From the NCBI GenBank assembly GCA_002733805.1, contig NVXG01000040.1, positions 1 to 51,336 on the forward strand: DNA of 51,336 nucleotides, in the 5' to 3' direction. Shown here in pieces: positions 1-7,433 of the stretch. The position numbers were made by a program, and so were the translations under genes. The DNA is from Robiginitomaculum sp. (GTDB lineage: Bacteria > Pseudomonadota > Alphaproteobacteria > Caulobacterales > Maricaulaceae). The notes below the pieces were generated by a model. That model was not told where the DNA came from and did not search any database. It was given only the letters and a program-made list of their open reading frames with translations. Numbering within the stretch: position 1 is the stretch's first letter; each line of letters begins with the position of its first letter.

Positions 1-104
1 TTGCTCTCCCATAACACGCTATATAGATTCACCGAACGTTGGTAGAGACAGCCCTGACAGTTTGCAACTCAGGCAAGCATTTCGTGCATGGCTTGGAAGC
101 TGCC

Positions 105-296
105 ATGCGCTTTTCGCTGCCGCCGATCAGTAATTCGATTTCTTCCGTTTTGGGAGAGCCGGAACCGGCATTTATGGTCGCTCTGATGCAGCATCCATTT
201 TTGACGGGATTGTTGATGTGGATACAGGGGCTGACCTCGCCCGCTTTGTTATTTTTGTTTTTACTGGCCCTGCGGCGGCGGTTCCAATTGCGCTAG
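105..296 (+). CDS. Small hypothetical membrane protein (63 aa)
   Basis: I do not recognise this reading frame. The ATG start is chosen because GGAAG lies about five bases upstream; a TTG at 39 would add 22 residues. The second half holds a hydrophobic stretch (residues about 34-56) followed by a basic tail with three consecutive arginines, which fits a single C-terminal membrane anchor with the tail in the cytoplasm. It ends just before a long inverted repeat and faces folB. It could be a spurious frame; no homology is evident by eye. Confidence 0.35.
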   Translation: MRFSLPPISNSISSVLGEPEPAFMVALMQHPFLTGLLMWIQGLTSPALLFLFLLALRRRFQLR

Positions 297-306
297 TGGG
301 GCGCTT

Positions 307-428
307 GCCGATGCTTCGAGGCTCGGCTCCGCCTCGCACCTCAGCATGAGGTGCTTTTTGAAACGAACCGAAATCATACCACTCACCTCATGCTGAGGTG
401 CGACTATCGGGAGCTTCGAAGCATCGGC
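307..428. repeat. Nested inverted repeat, family A copy 1
   Basis: The outer arms GCCGATGCTTCGAGGCTC (307-324) and its near-perfect reverse complement (411-428, one mismatch) enclose two inner short palindromes, CCTCAGCATGAGG at about 339-351 and CCTCATGCTGAGG at about 387-399, which are themselves complementary. The element can fold into one long hairpin or two small ones. It fills the gap between the 3' ends of a small plus-strand ORF and folB. Related copies are at 21567-21704 and 40180-40296. A role as bidirectional terminator or REP-like element is inferred. Confidence 0.85.
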
Positions 429-439
429 CACGAGTGGCT

Positions 440-802
440 TCAATCCATGCGGGCGCGGGTGATCTCGACACCGGCGGCGTCGGCTTTGGCGATGGCGCCG
501 GGTTTTTCGATACGGACGCACACGGCATCAACCCGGGGGTCGGTCAGGCATTGTTCGGCGATGCGCTCCACCAACGTCTCGATCAATTGCACATGTCCAG
601 CGCCGCACTCAGCTTCAATCAGCTCGGCCACCCATTCATAATTCAGAGTTTCGCTCAGCCGGTCATCTTCTGGTGGAGGCAGATCACCTAATTTTAGCTC
701 GACATCGACCTTGATCAATTGTTTAGCCAGATGTTCGTGCGGATGTACCCCAATGCTGACCATGACTTTGAAGCCGCGCAGGAATATCTTGGTCTGGCTC
801 AT
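440..802 (-). CDS. folB: Dihydroneopterin aldolase FolB
   Basis: Cytosolic enzyme of folate synthesis that cleaves 7,8-dihydroneopterin to 6-hydroxymethyl-dihydropterin and glycolaldehyde. The 120-residue protein has the expected family length and the conserved residues Glu23 (in IGVHPHE), Tyr55 (in NYEW) and Lys100 (in RIEKPGA). I place the start at 802 because its ATGA overlaps the stop of the upstream SDR gene; a longer frame begins at 835 but runs into that gene. It is the last gene of a three-gene minus-strand operon after a cation antiporter and a pteridine-reductase-like SDR, so the two pterin enzymes are translationally coupled. Confidence 0.93.
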   Translation of the reverse strand: MSQTKIFLRGFKVMVSIGVHPHEHLAKQLIKVDVELKLGDLPPPEDDRLSETLNYEWVAELIEAECGAGHVQLIETLVERIAEQCLTDPRVDAVCVRIEKPGAIAKADAAGVEITRARMD

Positions 803-1551
803 TCGGATATCTTCGCGCCTGTATTGTGTTGCCAAGCCAGATGTTGCCCGCCATCGACAATCAGGGTTTGGCCGGTGATAGCCTTGGCTTGCAGCAAGTA
901 TTGCACTGCTTTGATGATTTCGGCCGGGGGCGATCCATATTCCAGCAGGCTTTGGGATTGTTGTGCTGCAAAATCAGCCTCGCTTTGGCGCGCGCCTTGC
1001 AGGGTCGGGCCGGGGGCCACGGCGTTGACCTGAATGCGCGGAGCCAAGGCTTGTGCCATGGTGCTGGTTGCCGCCGACAGAGCCGCCTTGGACAAGGTGT
1101 AACTGAAAAAGGCTGGATGTGGTCGGGACAGGCGCTGGTCTAGCAGGTTGATGACATGGCCAAACTGATCGGCTGGTAATTGTGCCGCGAAGCCTTGGGT
1201 TAGAAACACCGGAGCTTTGGCATTGATGGCGAAATGTCGGTCCCAATCATCACTGGTCATATCGTCCAGATGATCGTTTTCAAACTGGCTGGCATTGTTG
1301 ATTAAGCCTTGTACCGGGCCGGTATTGGTGGCGATTTTGGGTAATAGCGAGGTGCATTGCTCGTGGCTTTCCAGATCGGCTTGGATCAACTCGCCACTGC
1401 CACCAATGCTTTCGATCTGGCGCAAGGTTTCTGTAGCGCCTTTCTCAGAGCTTCGGTAATGGACAATGATATGGTGTCCGGCTTCGGCCAATGCGATGGC
1501 CAGCAATTGCCCGATGCGGGCTCCGGCGCCGGTGATTAGGATGCGGCCCAT
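799..1551 (-). CDS. SDR oxidoreductase, pteridine reductase-like (FolM/PTR1 type)
   Basis: NADPH-dependent short-chain dehydrogenase, 250 residues. The cofactor motif at 7-14 reads TGAGARIG, with Arg in place of the second glycine of the usual TGxxxGxG; pteridine reductases such as PTR1 and FolM share this TGxxxRxG pattern. NNA lies at 85-87. The usual catalytic Ser is absent; Asp138, Tyr151 and Lys155 have the same spacing as the Asp-Tyr-Lys triad of Leishmania PTR1 (181, 194, 198). The gene overlaps folB by four bases, which supports a pterin substrate. Likely reaction: reduction of dihydropterins (dihydromonapterin, dihydrobiopterin or dihydrofolate). A generic ketoacyl reductase is less likely given the missing Ser. 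Confidence 0.85.
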   Translation of the reverse strand: MGRILITGAGARIGQLLAIALAEAGHHIIVHYRSSEKGATETLRQIESIGGSGELIQADLESHEQCTSLLPKIATNTGPVQGLINNASQFENDHLDDMTSDDWDRHFAINAKAPVFLTQGFAAQLPADQFGHVINLLDQRLSRPHPAFFSYTLSKAALSAATSTMAQALAPRIQVNAVAPGPTLQGARQSEADFAAQQSQSLLEYGSPPAEIIKAVQYLLQAKAITGQTLIVDGGQHLAWQHNTGAKISE

Positions 1552-1555
1552 GGCG

Positions 1556-2527
1556 CTATAAGGCCTTGGTCACAAGCCAGCTCAGATAGGCCACATAGGA
1601 CGCAACCAGCAGAAACCCGGCCACGCGGCCAATCGGACGGCGAGCAAAGGCAAACGAGGCCAGCAAAATGGACGCGCCCAGCATGACTGGTAGGTCAAGG
1701 CGCAATAAAGACGGCTCTACGGGCAATGTTCCGGTCATGGCGGCTGCACCACCAACCGCAAAAATATTGAAAATGTTGGAGCCAAAGGCATTGCCAACTG
1801 CCAATTCGGAATGTCCGCGAAATGCGGCGATGACCGAAGTGACAAGTTCAGGCAGCGACGTGCCGATCGCCACAATGGTGAGTCCAATAATGGCATCTGA
1901 AATGTTGAGCGCGCTGGCAATAATGATGGCATTGTTGCCAACCAGATGGCCGCCAATGGGTAGGCCAATTACGCCGGCCAGTATAAACAAGGCGATGGTT
2001 CGGCCCGTTTTAGGCAGGCCGTCCATATGTTCTACATCGGCCAGCTCGGTAATATCAGCCGCCACTGTCTTGCCGCTGCGGGCTTGTGTGAACAGATAGA
2101 GCAAATAGACCAAGATCAGGGCAAACAGCATCACGCCCTGCCAAAACACGATCTGACCACCACTGGCCATCAGGTAGAAAATAATTGCCGCGACAATGGC
2201 AATGGATACATTGCGCCTTGTGCCGGGGGCGGTGGTGGTGATCGGGATAATCATGGCAGGCACGCCCAGCACCAGCAGCATATTGGCCGTGTTAGAGCCA
2301 ATGACATTACCGATGGCCAGACCCGGTGCCCCAGCCAGAACCGCGCCGACACTGACCACCAGTTCAGGTGCAGAAGTGCCCAAGGCAATGACCGTCAAGC
2401 CAATGATCAAGGGCGGGATACCCCATCCTTTGGCCAAAGATGCAGAGCCGCGTACCAGCACATCACCCGATACGATCAATATGGCAATGCCAAAAACCAG
2501 CCATAACAGAGGCACAATTAAAACCAT
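1556..2527 (-). CDS. Calcium/sodium (CaCA family) antiporter, YrbG-like
   Basis: Inner-membrane cation/Ca2+ exchanger of 323 residues with about ten membrane segments. The two internally repeated alpha motifs that form the ion sites are clear: GTSAPE (50-55) with GNVIGSN (73-79) in the first half, and GTSLPE (222-227) with GNAFGSN (245-251) in the second. The hydrophilic loop between the halves is short (about 150-175), as in prokaryotic YrbG-type proteins. Its stop lies four bases before the SDR start, so it is likely the first gene of the antiporter-SDR-folB operon. No functional link to pterin synthesis is apparent. The ion (Ca2+ or another cation) cannot be read from sequence alone. Confidence 0.93.
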   Translation of the reverse strand: MVLIVPLLWLVFGIAILIVSGDVLVRGSASLAKGWGIPPLIIGLTVIALGTSAPELVVSVGAVLAGAPGLAIGNVIGSNTANMLLVLGVPAMIIPITTTAPGTRRNVSIAIVAAIIFYLMASGGQIVFWQGVMLFALILVYLLYLFTQARSGKTVAADITELADVEHMDGLPKTGRTIALFILAGVIGLPIGGHLVGNNAIIIASALNISDAIIGLTIVAIGTSLPELVTSVIAAFRGHSELAVGNAFGSNIFNIFAVGGAAAMTGTLPVEPSLLRLDLPVMLGASILLASFAFARRPIGRVAGFLLVASYVAYLSWLVTKAL

Positions 2528-2756
2528 GGTGCGGTTCGACTCCCGACCGGCAACAAGGCCGGTAAAACTTCAGTGCAAGTCGTTTCCCACACCCCACTTC
2601 GCAAGACAAGCGCCAAGCGCATTTTGGTTCGCGCGCTGTTAACAGCGAAATAACCATTGGTTGTTATAAAAATATTATATACACGCATAAGTAGAGTTAC
2701 TGCGTTGTACCAATGTGGATTTGGTTGAAAGGCCAATTATAGAAAAGAGAATTCAA

Positions 2757-3932
2757 ATGACCACTGTCGATGAAGAGACCATGCGCCAACAAGGGCAATT
2801 CCTAGCCACCATCAGCCATGAGATCAGAACACCGTTAAATGCCATATCGGGCATGTCGCAATTATTGGCCGATACCGCATTGGACAATGATCAGCGCGAG
2901 TTCGTGGATACGATCTTACAGGCTGGCTCGCATCTGCTCTCAATGGTTGATAATTTATTGGATGTGGCCAAGTTACAAGCAGATGAGCTGGTACTGGCTG
3001 AAGATGTGCTGGATGTCACCGATGAGCTAAAGGCGGCAATCTGCGAAATGAACGGATTTGCTAAGGAAAAAGGCTTGTCAGTTTCCGTGCAATGCACACC
3101 GGAGGTTGGCGGGCACAAGGTGTTGGACCGGCGGCGCTTTCGCCAATGCCTCAGTAATTTACTCAACAATGCAGTCAAATTCACCGCAAAGGGAAAGATT
3201 CGGATATCTTCTTGGGTCGGGACATCAGAGGCCGGGGCGGACATGCTGTATGTCTCGATCACCGATTCTGGTCCGGGAATACCTGCCGAGAACATGGATC
3301 AGATATTTGAGTTGTTTCACCAGCAGGACACTGGCATTAGCCGATCATTTGACGGGGCCGGTCTGGGACTATCCGTTACCCGGCGCTTGGCCCGGATCAT
3401 GGGCGGTGATGTGGAAGTGGTCAGCACACCGGGGGTCGGTTCGACCTTTACATTGGCCTTGGCGGTTCAGGAACCGGAGCCACAAAGCGCAGATCTTGAG
3501 CAGAGCGCCGGTCATATTTTGATTGTCGAGGACAACCGGACCAATCAACGATTGATTGGGCTGGTGCTGGAAAAACTGGGACACAGCAGTGCCGTGGCAT
3601 CAGACGGCAAACAGGGGGTAGAACTGTTTCAGGCAGAACATTTTGATCTGGTCTTGATGGACCTGCACATGCCGGTAATGGACGGATTTGAAGCCACCAC
3701 ACAGATCAGAAAATCTGGTGCGCTCAATGCCAATTTGCCAATTGTGGCGTTAACCGCCGATGTGCGACCGGGTATTGAGAAAAAAATCAGTGAGGCTGGC
3801 ATGGACGCCTATCTAGCCAAGCCATTCGAGGTGCCGGTATTGGCTGCCACCATCAGTGCGGCTCTGGCTGAAAGCGAACCGATGCGTGGCGCATCTGAAA
3901 TCAGTCGAGGCGTCCGTACTCAATCAGGTTGA
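2757..3932 (+). CDS. Cytoplasmic hybrid histidine kinase (HisKA-HATPase-REC)
   Basis: Phosphorelay kinase of 391 residues. HisKA carries the phospho-accepting His21 within SHEIRTPLN; the ATPase domain has the N box LLNNAVKF (135-142), DSGPG (170-174) and GAGLGLS (200-206). A receiver domain follows from about 253, with the acidic pair in VEDN, phospho-acceptor Asp302 in LMDLHMPVMDG and Lys355 in AKPFE. There is no membrane segment, PAS, GAF or HAMP: the H-box starts about 20 residues in, so sensing must come from a partner or input at the receiver. The ATG at 2757 follows AAAGAGA; a GTG at 2715 would add 14 residues. No output regulator lies next to it. Confidence 0.93.
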   Translation: MTTVDEETMRQQGQFLATISHEIRTPLNAISGMSQLLADTALDNDQREFVDTILQAGSHLLSMVDNLLDVAKLQADELVLAEDVLDVTDELKAAICEMNGFAKEKGLSVSVQCTPEVGGHKVLDRRRFRQCLSNLLNNAVKFTAKGKIRISSWVGTSEAGADMLYVSITDSGPGIPAENMDQIFELFHQQDTGISRSFDGAGLGLSVTRRLARIMGGDVEVVSTPGVGSTFTLALAVQEPEPQSADLEQSAGHILIVEDNRTNQRLIGLVLEKLGHSSAVASDGKQGVELFQAEHFDLVLMDLHMPVMDGFEATTQIRKSGALNANLPIVALTADVRPGIEKKISEAGMDAYLAKPFEVPVLAATISAALAESEPMRGASEISRGVRTQSG

Positions 3933-3993
3933 GGATGGCAAAAACGGCGGTAACTCCCAGCAAAGCCAGTAAGGCAACCATAACAATCTCCAT
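3901..3993 (-). CDS. Candidate 30-residue single-pass membrane microprotein
   Basis: A short frame read by eye on the minus strand: ATG at 3993, TGA at 3901. The peptide begins MEIVMVALLALLGVTAVF, is hydrophobic over residues 3-24 and ends with IEYGRLD, a typical one-pass membrane topology. It overlaps the last 32 bases of the histidine kinase gene tail to tail. No good ribosome binding site is visible. Tiny proteins ending in a similar charged tail are, to my memory, seen in related alphaproteobacteria, but I cannot verify this. It may be a chance frame. Confidence 0.45.
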   Translation of the reverse strand: MEIVMVALLALLGVTAVFAILNLIEYGRLD

Positions 3994-4119
3994 AGACAAA
4001 CAGTAATATTGGCCGATCTATAATCAGCTTTGATTGATCTGGCCAGTCATGATTTTGACCCTAGACGCGCATGAGTTGCCTCGTGCAAGCTGTATTTTTC
4101 ATTGGATGGAGAGTTTGAT

Positions 4120-4569
4120 ATGAATTTGATCACATTTGCCGCCTCTGTCGGTCGCAAGCTGGGCATTGGTAAAGGCAAGGAAAAAGACGAAGCGGCCTTG
4201 CGCGCCGAAGTCGAAAAACTGGGCCTAGCCACGCAAAACATCAATATTGAAGTTGAAGGCGAAACCGTAAAAGTAACCGGCAAGACCACCAGCCAGGCCG
4301 AGAAGGAAAAGATCCTGATTGCGCTGGGAAATGTGCAGGGCATCGGCAATGTCGAAGATCATCTTGAGGTTGAAGAACCCGCACCGGAAGCAGCGTATCA
4401 TACGGTGATCCGGGGTGATACTTTGTGGGCCATTTCCAAAAAGCATTACAAGGCTGGGTCAAAATACATGCTGATTTTCGAAGCCAACACCCCGATGCTG
4501 GAGCATCCGGATCGCATTTATATTGGGCAGGTGTTGCGTATTCCACCGTTGGAAGCCAAATCAACCTGA
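4120..4569 (+). CDS. kbp: BON-LysM protein, Kbp/YgaU-like
   Basis: A 149-residue protein with the same length and domain order as E. coli Kbp (YgaU), a cytoplasmic K+-binding protein: an N-terminal segment, a BON domain (about 30-88, with INIEVEGETVKVTG) and a C-terminal LysM domain (about 92-146, starting YHTVIRGDTLWAIS and ending IYIGQVLRIP). No signal peptide is present, as in Kbp, so a cytoplasmic role in K+ sensing or stress is more likely than peptidoglycan binding. The start at 4120 is preferred because GGAGAG lies nine bases upstream; the in-frame ATG at 4102 would put that site inside the gene. A strong hairpin follows. Potassium binding itself is inferred from the family. Confidence 0.85.
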   Translation: MNLITFAASVGRKLGIGKGKEKDEAALRAEVEKLGLATQNINIEVEGETVKVTGKTTSQAEKEKILIALGNVQGIGNVEDHLEVEEPAPEAAYHTVIRGDTLWAISKKHYKAGSKYMLIFEANTPMLEHPDRIYIGQVLRIPPLEAKST

Positions 4570-4593
4570 GCGCAGTGATCCAAGATTATACCC

Positions 4594-4641
4594 AAGCGGC
4601 CGGTGGTCACCTTTGAGCGAAAAAGGGTGCACCGGCCGCTT
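4594..4641. terminator. Long GC-rich inverted repeat after the Kbp-like gene
   Basis: Arms AAGCGGCCGGTG (4594-4605) and CACCGGCCGCTT (4630-4641) are perfect complements, and the inner bases pair further. It sits 24 bases after the stop of the plus-strand gene. There is no long T run after it, so a Rho-independent terminator is only probable; it may instead act as an mRNA 3' stabiliser. The sequence is unrelated to repeat family A. The remaining gap to 4798 holds no gene that I can see. Confidence 0.6.
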
Positions 4642-4773
4642 GATTTGCAGTACTGCCAAGCGTTGATACCGGTGCACCCAAGGACGCACGCAGGGTTTTT
4701 ATGGCAAACTGAACCTGAACGCGTTCTGAATGCTTTGTTTTGTTATTGTTCAGTAATTTAAGTCTGCAAAATC

Positions 4774-4790
4774 ATCTATTTAGAATAGAT
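4774..4790 (-). terminator. Weak AT-rich hairpin downstream of thpR
   Basis: ATCTATT (4774-4780), a three-base loop and AATAGAT (4784-4790) form a perfect seven-base stem nine bases after the thpR stop on the minus strand, followed on that strand by GATTTTGC. It could be a weak terminator for thpR. The AT-only stem makes this uncertain. Confidence 0.3.
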
Positions 4791-4798
4791 ATTCGAAC

Positions 4799-5344
4799 TT
4801 AAGTCGCACCAAAGCTGGATTCGACCTGGTACCGGGCTGGCCCTTTGCCTAAATGTGAAGAAAATAGATGAAACTGATCGGTTTGAAAGCGCAGTGCTTC
4901 ATAGCCGTCAAATTCTTCAAAATAGCGGGCCACCTCGGTGGCAGTTGTGCCTTTGCAATAGGCCAAGGTCAGGTGTGGCATGTATTTGCGGGTTGGTGCG
5001 TCGATTCCGGCGCGCTTTGCGGCTTGGCGGCAATCATCGGCCAATTGGTAGAGCTGCTGATCATCTTGTCGGCTGGCCCCGGTAATGCCAGCCCATACGG
5101 CAAACGGTTTTTTGCCACCGAAATGGCCAAGACCAGTAATGACCAACTCTACTTGCGGAACAATAATTTCTTGCAAGGCAAGGCCTAGATCATGGATCGC
5201 TACGGGCTCAACATCACCATAAAACTGCAAGGTGACGTGGAAATTCTCCTCTGGCCGCCAATGCGCCCCTGGCAATCCGGCTTGCAAGCGCAAAACCGCT
5301 TGATGCAAGGATTCGGGGATATGAAAAGCGCTGAACAAACGCAT
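4799..5344 (-). CDS. thpR: RNA 2',3'-cyclic phosphodiesterase (ThpR/LigT)
   Basis: Member of the 2H phosphoesterase superfamily, 181 residues, the usual size for bacterial ThpR/LigT. Two HxT motifs form the active site: HVT at 36-38 (in FHVTLQFYG) and HLT at 124-126 (in PHLTLAYCK). The enzyme opens 2',3'-cyclic phosphates to 2'-phosphates and can act on 2'-5' linked RNA; the physiological role is unknown. I place the start at 5344, giving MRLFSAFHIPE, the normal family N-terminus; the open frame extends 62 codons upstream but without similarity. It is divergent from the Bax-inhibitor-1 gene, with 185 bases between starts. Confidence 0.92.
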   Translation of the reverse strand: MRLFSAFHIPESLHQAVLRLQAGLPGAHWRPEENFHVTLQFYGDVEPVAIHDLGLALQEIIVPQVELVITGLGHFGGKKPFAVWAGITGASRQDDQQLYQLADDCRQAAKRAGIDAPTRKYMPHLTLAYCKGTTATEVARYFEEFDGYEALRFQTDQFHLFSSHLGKGPARYQVESSFGAT

Positions 5345-5448
5345 GGCAACTCCGGTCGGGCGAGAGGTGTTTTGCCTCTGAAGGGCACAGGAACCACTGT
5401 TTTGGCGATTGTTTACCGTTTTGTCACCCGCAACCGGCAGACTTCCCC

Positions 5449-5478
5449 TTGATAAAAGACCCCAAAACACCGATATAT
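5449..5478 (+). promoter_or_regulatory. Possible sigma-70 promoter for the Bax-inhibitor-1 gene
   Basis: TTGATA (5449-5454) matches the -35 consensus at five of six positions; an AT-rich GATATATG (5472-5479) lies 17 bases downstream as a weak -10. It is about 50 bases before the ATG at 5530. The -10 match is poor, so this is tentative. Confidence 0.3.
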
Positions 5479-5529
5479 GGTCAGAACGCTCCCGCACTTG
5501 CGAGGCACAACAAAGGAAGAGTTGAACCA

Positions 5530-6246
5530 ATGGACAACCAACACCGCACGATGTCCCATGCGCGAAGCATGGATATGAGCATGGATCAGGGCTTACGCAC
5601 CTTCATGCTGGGCATCTATAACCACATGATGGTTGCGATGGGCATTACTGGTACAATCGCCTATTTTAGCTCTCAATCCCCGGCTTTGATGCAAATGATT
5701 TACACCACGCCATTGCGTTGGGTGGTGATGTTTGCCCCGTTGGGCTTTGTATTTTTTCTGGCATCTCGCGTGTACAAGATGTCGCCCAGTGCGGCTCGCG
5801 GTTGGTTTTATGCCTTTGCTGCGGTGATGGGCTTGTCCCTGTCGTGGATATTCCAAGTATATGCTGGCATTGCCATTACCCAGATTTTCTTCATGACGGC
5901 TGCCATGTTTGGCGCCTTAAGTCTGTGGGGTTACACCACCAAGAAAGACATTTCCGGATGGGGTAGTTTTCTGATCATGGGCGTGATTGGTATTATCATT
6001 GCCTCCGTGGTCAATATATTCTTGGCTTCCAGCGCCGTGCAGTTTGCTGTGTCCGTATTGGGACTGCTGATTTTTGCCGGATTGACCGCCTATGATACCC
6101 AAAAATTGAAGCACACTTATTATGCAATCGGGGCTGATGCCACGATGGCGGCACGGGTTTCCGTGATGGGTGCGCTGACCCTGTATCTCGATTTCCTCAA
6201 TATGTTTATGTTCATGCTCAGCCTGTTTGGCGGTAGCCGGAACTAG
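5530..6246 (+). CDS. Bax inhibitor-1/YccA family membrane protein
   Basis: Inner-membrane protein of 238 residues with seven hydrophobic segments spread from about residue 25 to the C-terminus. The family hallmark near the end is present: LTAYDTQKLK, followed by GALTLYLDFLNMFMFMLSLFG. Family members (E. coli YbhL/YccA, BsYetJ) are pH-sensitive Ca2+ leak channels or FtsH-interacting proteins. The start at 5530 follows AAGGAAGAG; an upstream in-frame codon at 5449 would add non-hydrophobic residues. A clear terminator follows, so it is probably monocistronic. The Met-rich N-terminus (several Met in the first 20 residues) is common in alphaproteobacterial members. Confidence 0.94.
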   Translation: MDNQHRTMSHARSMDMSMDQGLRTFMLGIYNHMMVAMGITGTIAYFSSQSPALMQMIYTTPLRWVVMFAPLGFVFFLASRVYKMSPSAARGWFYAFAAVMGLSLSWIFQVYAGIAITQIFFMTAAMFGALSLWGYTTKKDISGWGSFLIMGVIGIIIASVVNIFLASSAVQFAVSVLGLLIFAGLTAYDTQKLKHTYYAIGADATMAARVSVMGALTLYLDFLNMFMFMLSLFGGSRN

Positions 6247-6266
6247 CCTATTGATGGTTAAACGTG

Positions 6267-6301
6267 AAAACGCCTCGCCTTGCAAAGGGTGGGGCGTTTT
6301 T
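6267..6301 (+). terminator. Rho-independent terminator after the Bax-inhibitor-1 gene
   Basis: AAAACGCCTCGCC (6267-6279) pairs with GGTGGGGCGTTTT (6288-6300) through a short loop, with G-T wobbles in the middle, and the stem runs directly into a T run. It begins 20 bases after the stop codon. The A-tract on the 5' side could also let it work in the reverse direction. Confidence 0.85.
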
Positions 6302-6339
6302 GTATTGCAAGACAAGTTGATGCACAAAGGCGATAGAAC

Positions 6340-6558
6340 ATGAACCTGCTGGACAATGGATTTAGTGGACTGGCCGAACTGGAATACGGTGACGGTGAAT
6401 TTATGGTGATCCGTCCGGGCGCTCATGTGCTGTGTGCAGAAACCGGCCGGCAGATCCCTTTGCACAATCTGACCTATTGGTCGGTCGAACTGCAAGAGGC
6501 CTATATAGATGCTGATGCAGCCACTACCCGGTGGAAATCCTTGCAGAGCAACAAATGA
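6340..6558 (+). CDS. DUF2093 family protein
   Basis: Small cytoplasmic protein of 72 residues, an alphaproteobacterial family of unknown function. The diagnostic core is present: LEYGDGEFMVIRPGAHVLCA followed by TGRQIPLHNLTYWSVELQEAY, including the conserved Cys32 and the YWSV..QE motif. Its stop overlaps the start of the M23 peptidase (ATGA), so both are made from one message. Function is unknown; coupling with a cell-wall peptidase is suggestive only. Confidence 0.92.
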   Translation: MNLLDNGFSGLAELEYGDGEFMVIRPGAHVLCAETGRQIPLHNLTYWSVELQEAYIDADAATTRWKSLQSNK

Positions 6559-7433
6559 TCCGGTTGTTTGGCCTGTTGATTGTGGCCTTTATGGCTAATC
6601 CGGCCACCGGTGAAGATCGTGGTCCGGCTGGCATGTCTTGTGCCGGGCCTCTTTTTCAGGGTGGATTTGTGATCTGTGCTTTGTCCGCAGATACTGGTGC
6701 CTATCAGCTGGAGACCTCAGACGGGAAGCAAGCCAAATTGTCGTTCGGACACCCGGCATTGCTTCCGTTTTCGCGCAACTCACCGCTAGACATTATTGTG
6801 CAGGCCAAAGGCCTCTCGCAGCACTGGCAGCCAGAACTTGAGACGCAGCGGTTCACCTTGCAAGCCGGAGATTGGGCCATTGAGCGCATTGATGGTTTGC
6901 CGCCGGGCAAGGTCACACCGCGCACGTTGGAGCAACAACAAAAAGTCGAAGCTGACTGGAAAAAGAAACAAATCGCGTGGGCGCACCGAACAGCGGCTAG
7001 TTGGTATGCGGGAGGTTTTACCAAGCCGGTGAGCAATTCGCGGACATCTGGAGTTTATGGCTCCCAGCGCATCTTGAACGGTAAGCCCAAAAATCCACAC
7101 CTGGGCATGGATTTCGCCGCTCCCAAAGGCACCGATATTCTGTCCCCAGCCCAAGCCGAAGTCGTGCTGGCCGAACCCGATATGTATTTTGAAGGCGGGT
7201 TGTTGGTGCTGGATCACGGGGCTGGCGTGATGAGTGTCATGCTGCACATGTCAAAGCTGGATGTGAAGCTAGGCGAGCAGGTCAAGCAGGGCCAAAAAGT
7301 GGGCGAGGTCGGGATGACCGGCCGGGCCACGGGTCCGCACCTGCATTGGGGTATCAAGGTGCGCGGCACCTATATCAGTCCGGCATTGGCGTTGGCCTAT
7401 ACGGCTCCACAAGAGGCTATTAGCTCAGACTGA
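6555..7433 (+). CDS. M23 family metallopeptidase (LytM type), secreted
   Basis: Periplasmic peptidoglycan endopeptidase or LytM-like regulator, 292 residues. A short signal peptide covers about residues 1-19 (cleavage near ATG-E). The zinc site is complete: His182 and Asp186 in HLGMDF, His231 in LHMSKL and His264 in HLHWG, so it should be catalytically active. Residues 20-165 form an N-terminal domain of the kind seen in alphaproteobacterial M23 proteins. The ATG at 6555 overlaps the DUF2093 stop; an upstream GTG at 6531 is inside that gene and less likely. The 3' end overlaps the lpxL-like gene tail to tail by nine bases. Confidence 0.92.
   Translation: MIRLFGLLIVAFMANPATGEDRGPAGMSCAGPLFQGGFVICALSADTGAYQLETSDGKQAKLSFGHPALLPFSRNSPLDIIVQAKGLSQHWQPELETQRFTLQAGDWAIERIDGLPPGKVTPRTLEQQQKVEADWKKKQIAWAHRTAASWYAGGFTKPVSNSRTSGVYGSQRILNGKPKNPHLGMDFAAPKGTDILSPAQAEVVLAEPDMYFEGGLLVLDHGAGVMSVMLHMSKLDVKLGEQVKQGQKVGEVGMTGRATGPHLHWGIKVRGTYISPALALAYTAPQEAISSD

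Noticed and set aside
2528-2560. GGTTCGACTCC resembling a tRNA T-arm
   Set aside because: The flanking bases do not pair as a T-stem, and no anticodon arm, D-arm or acceptor stem is found around it.
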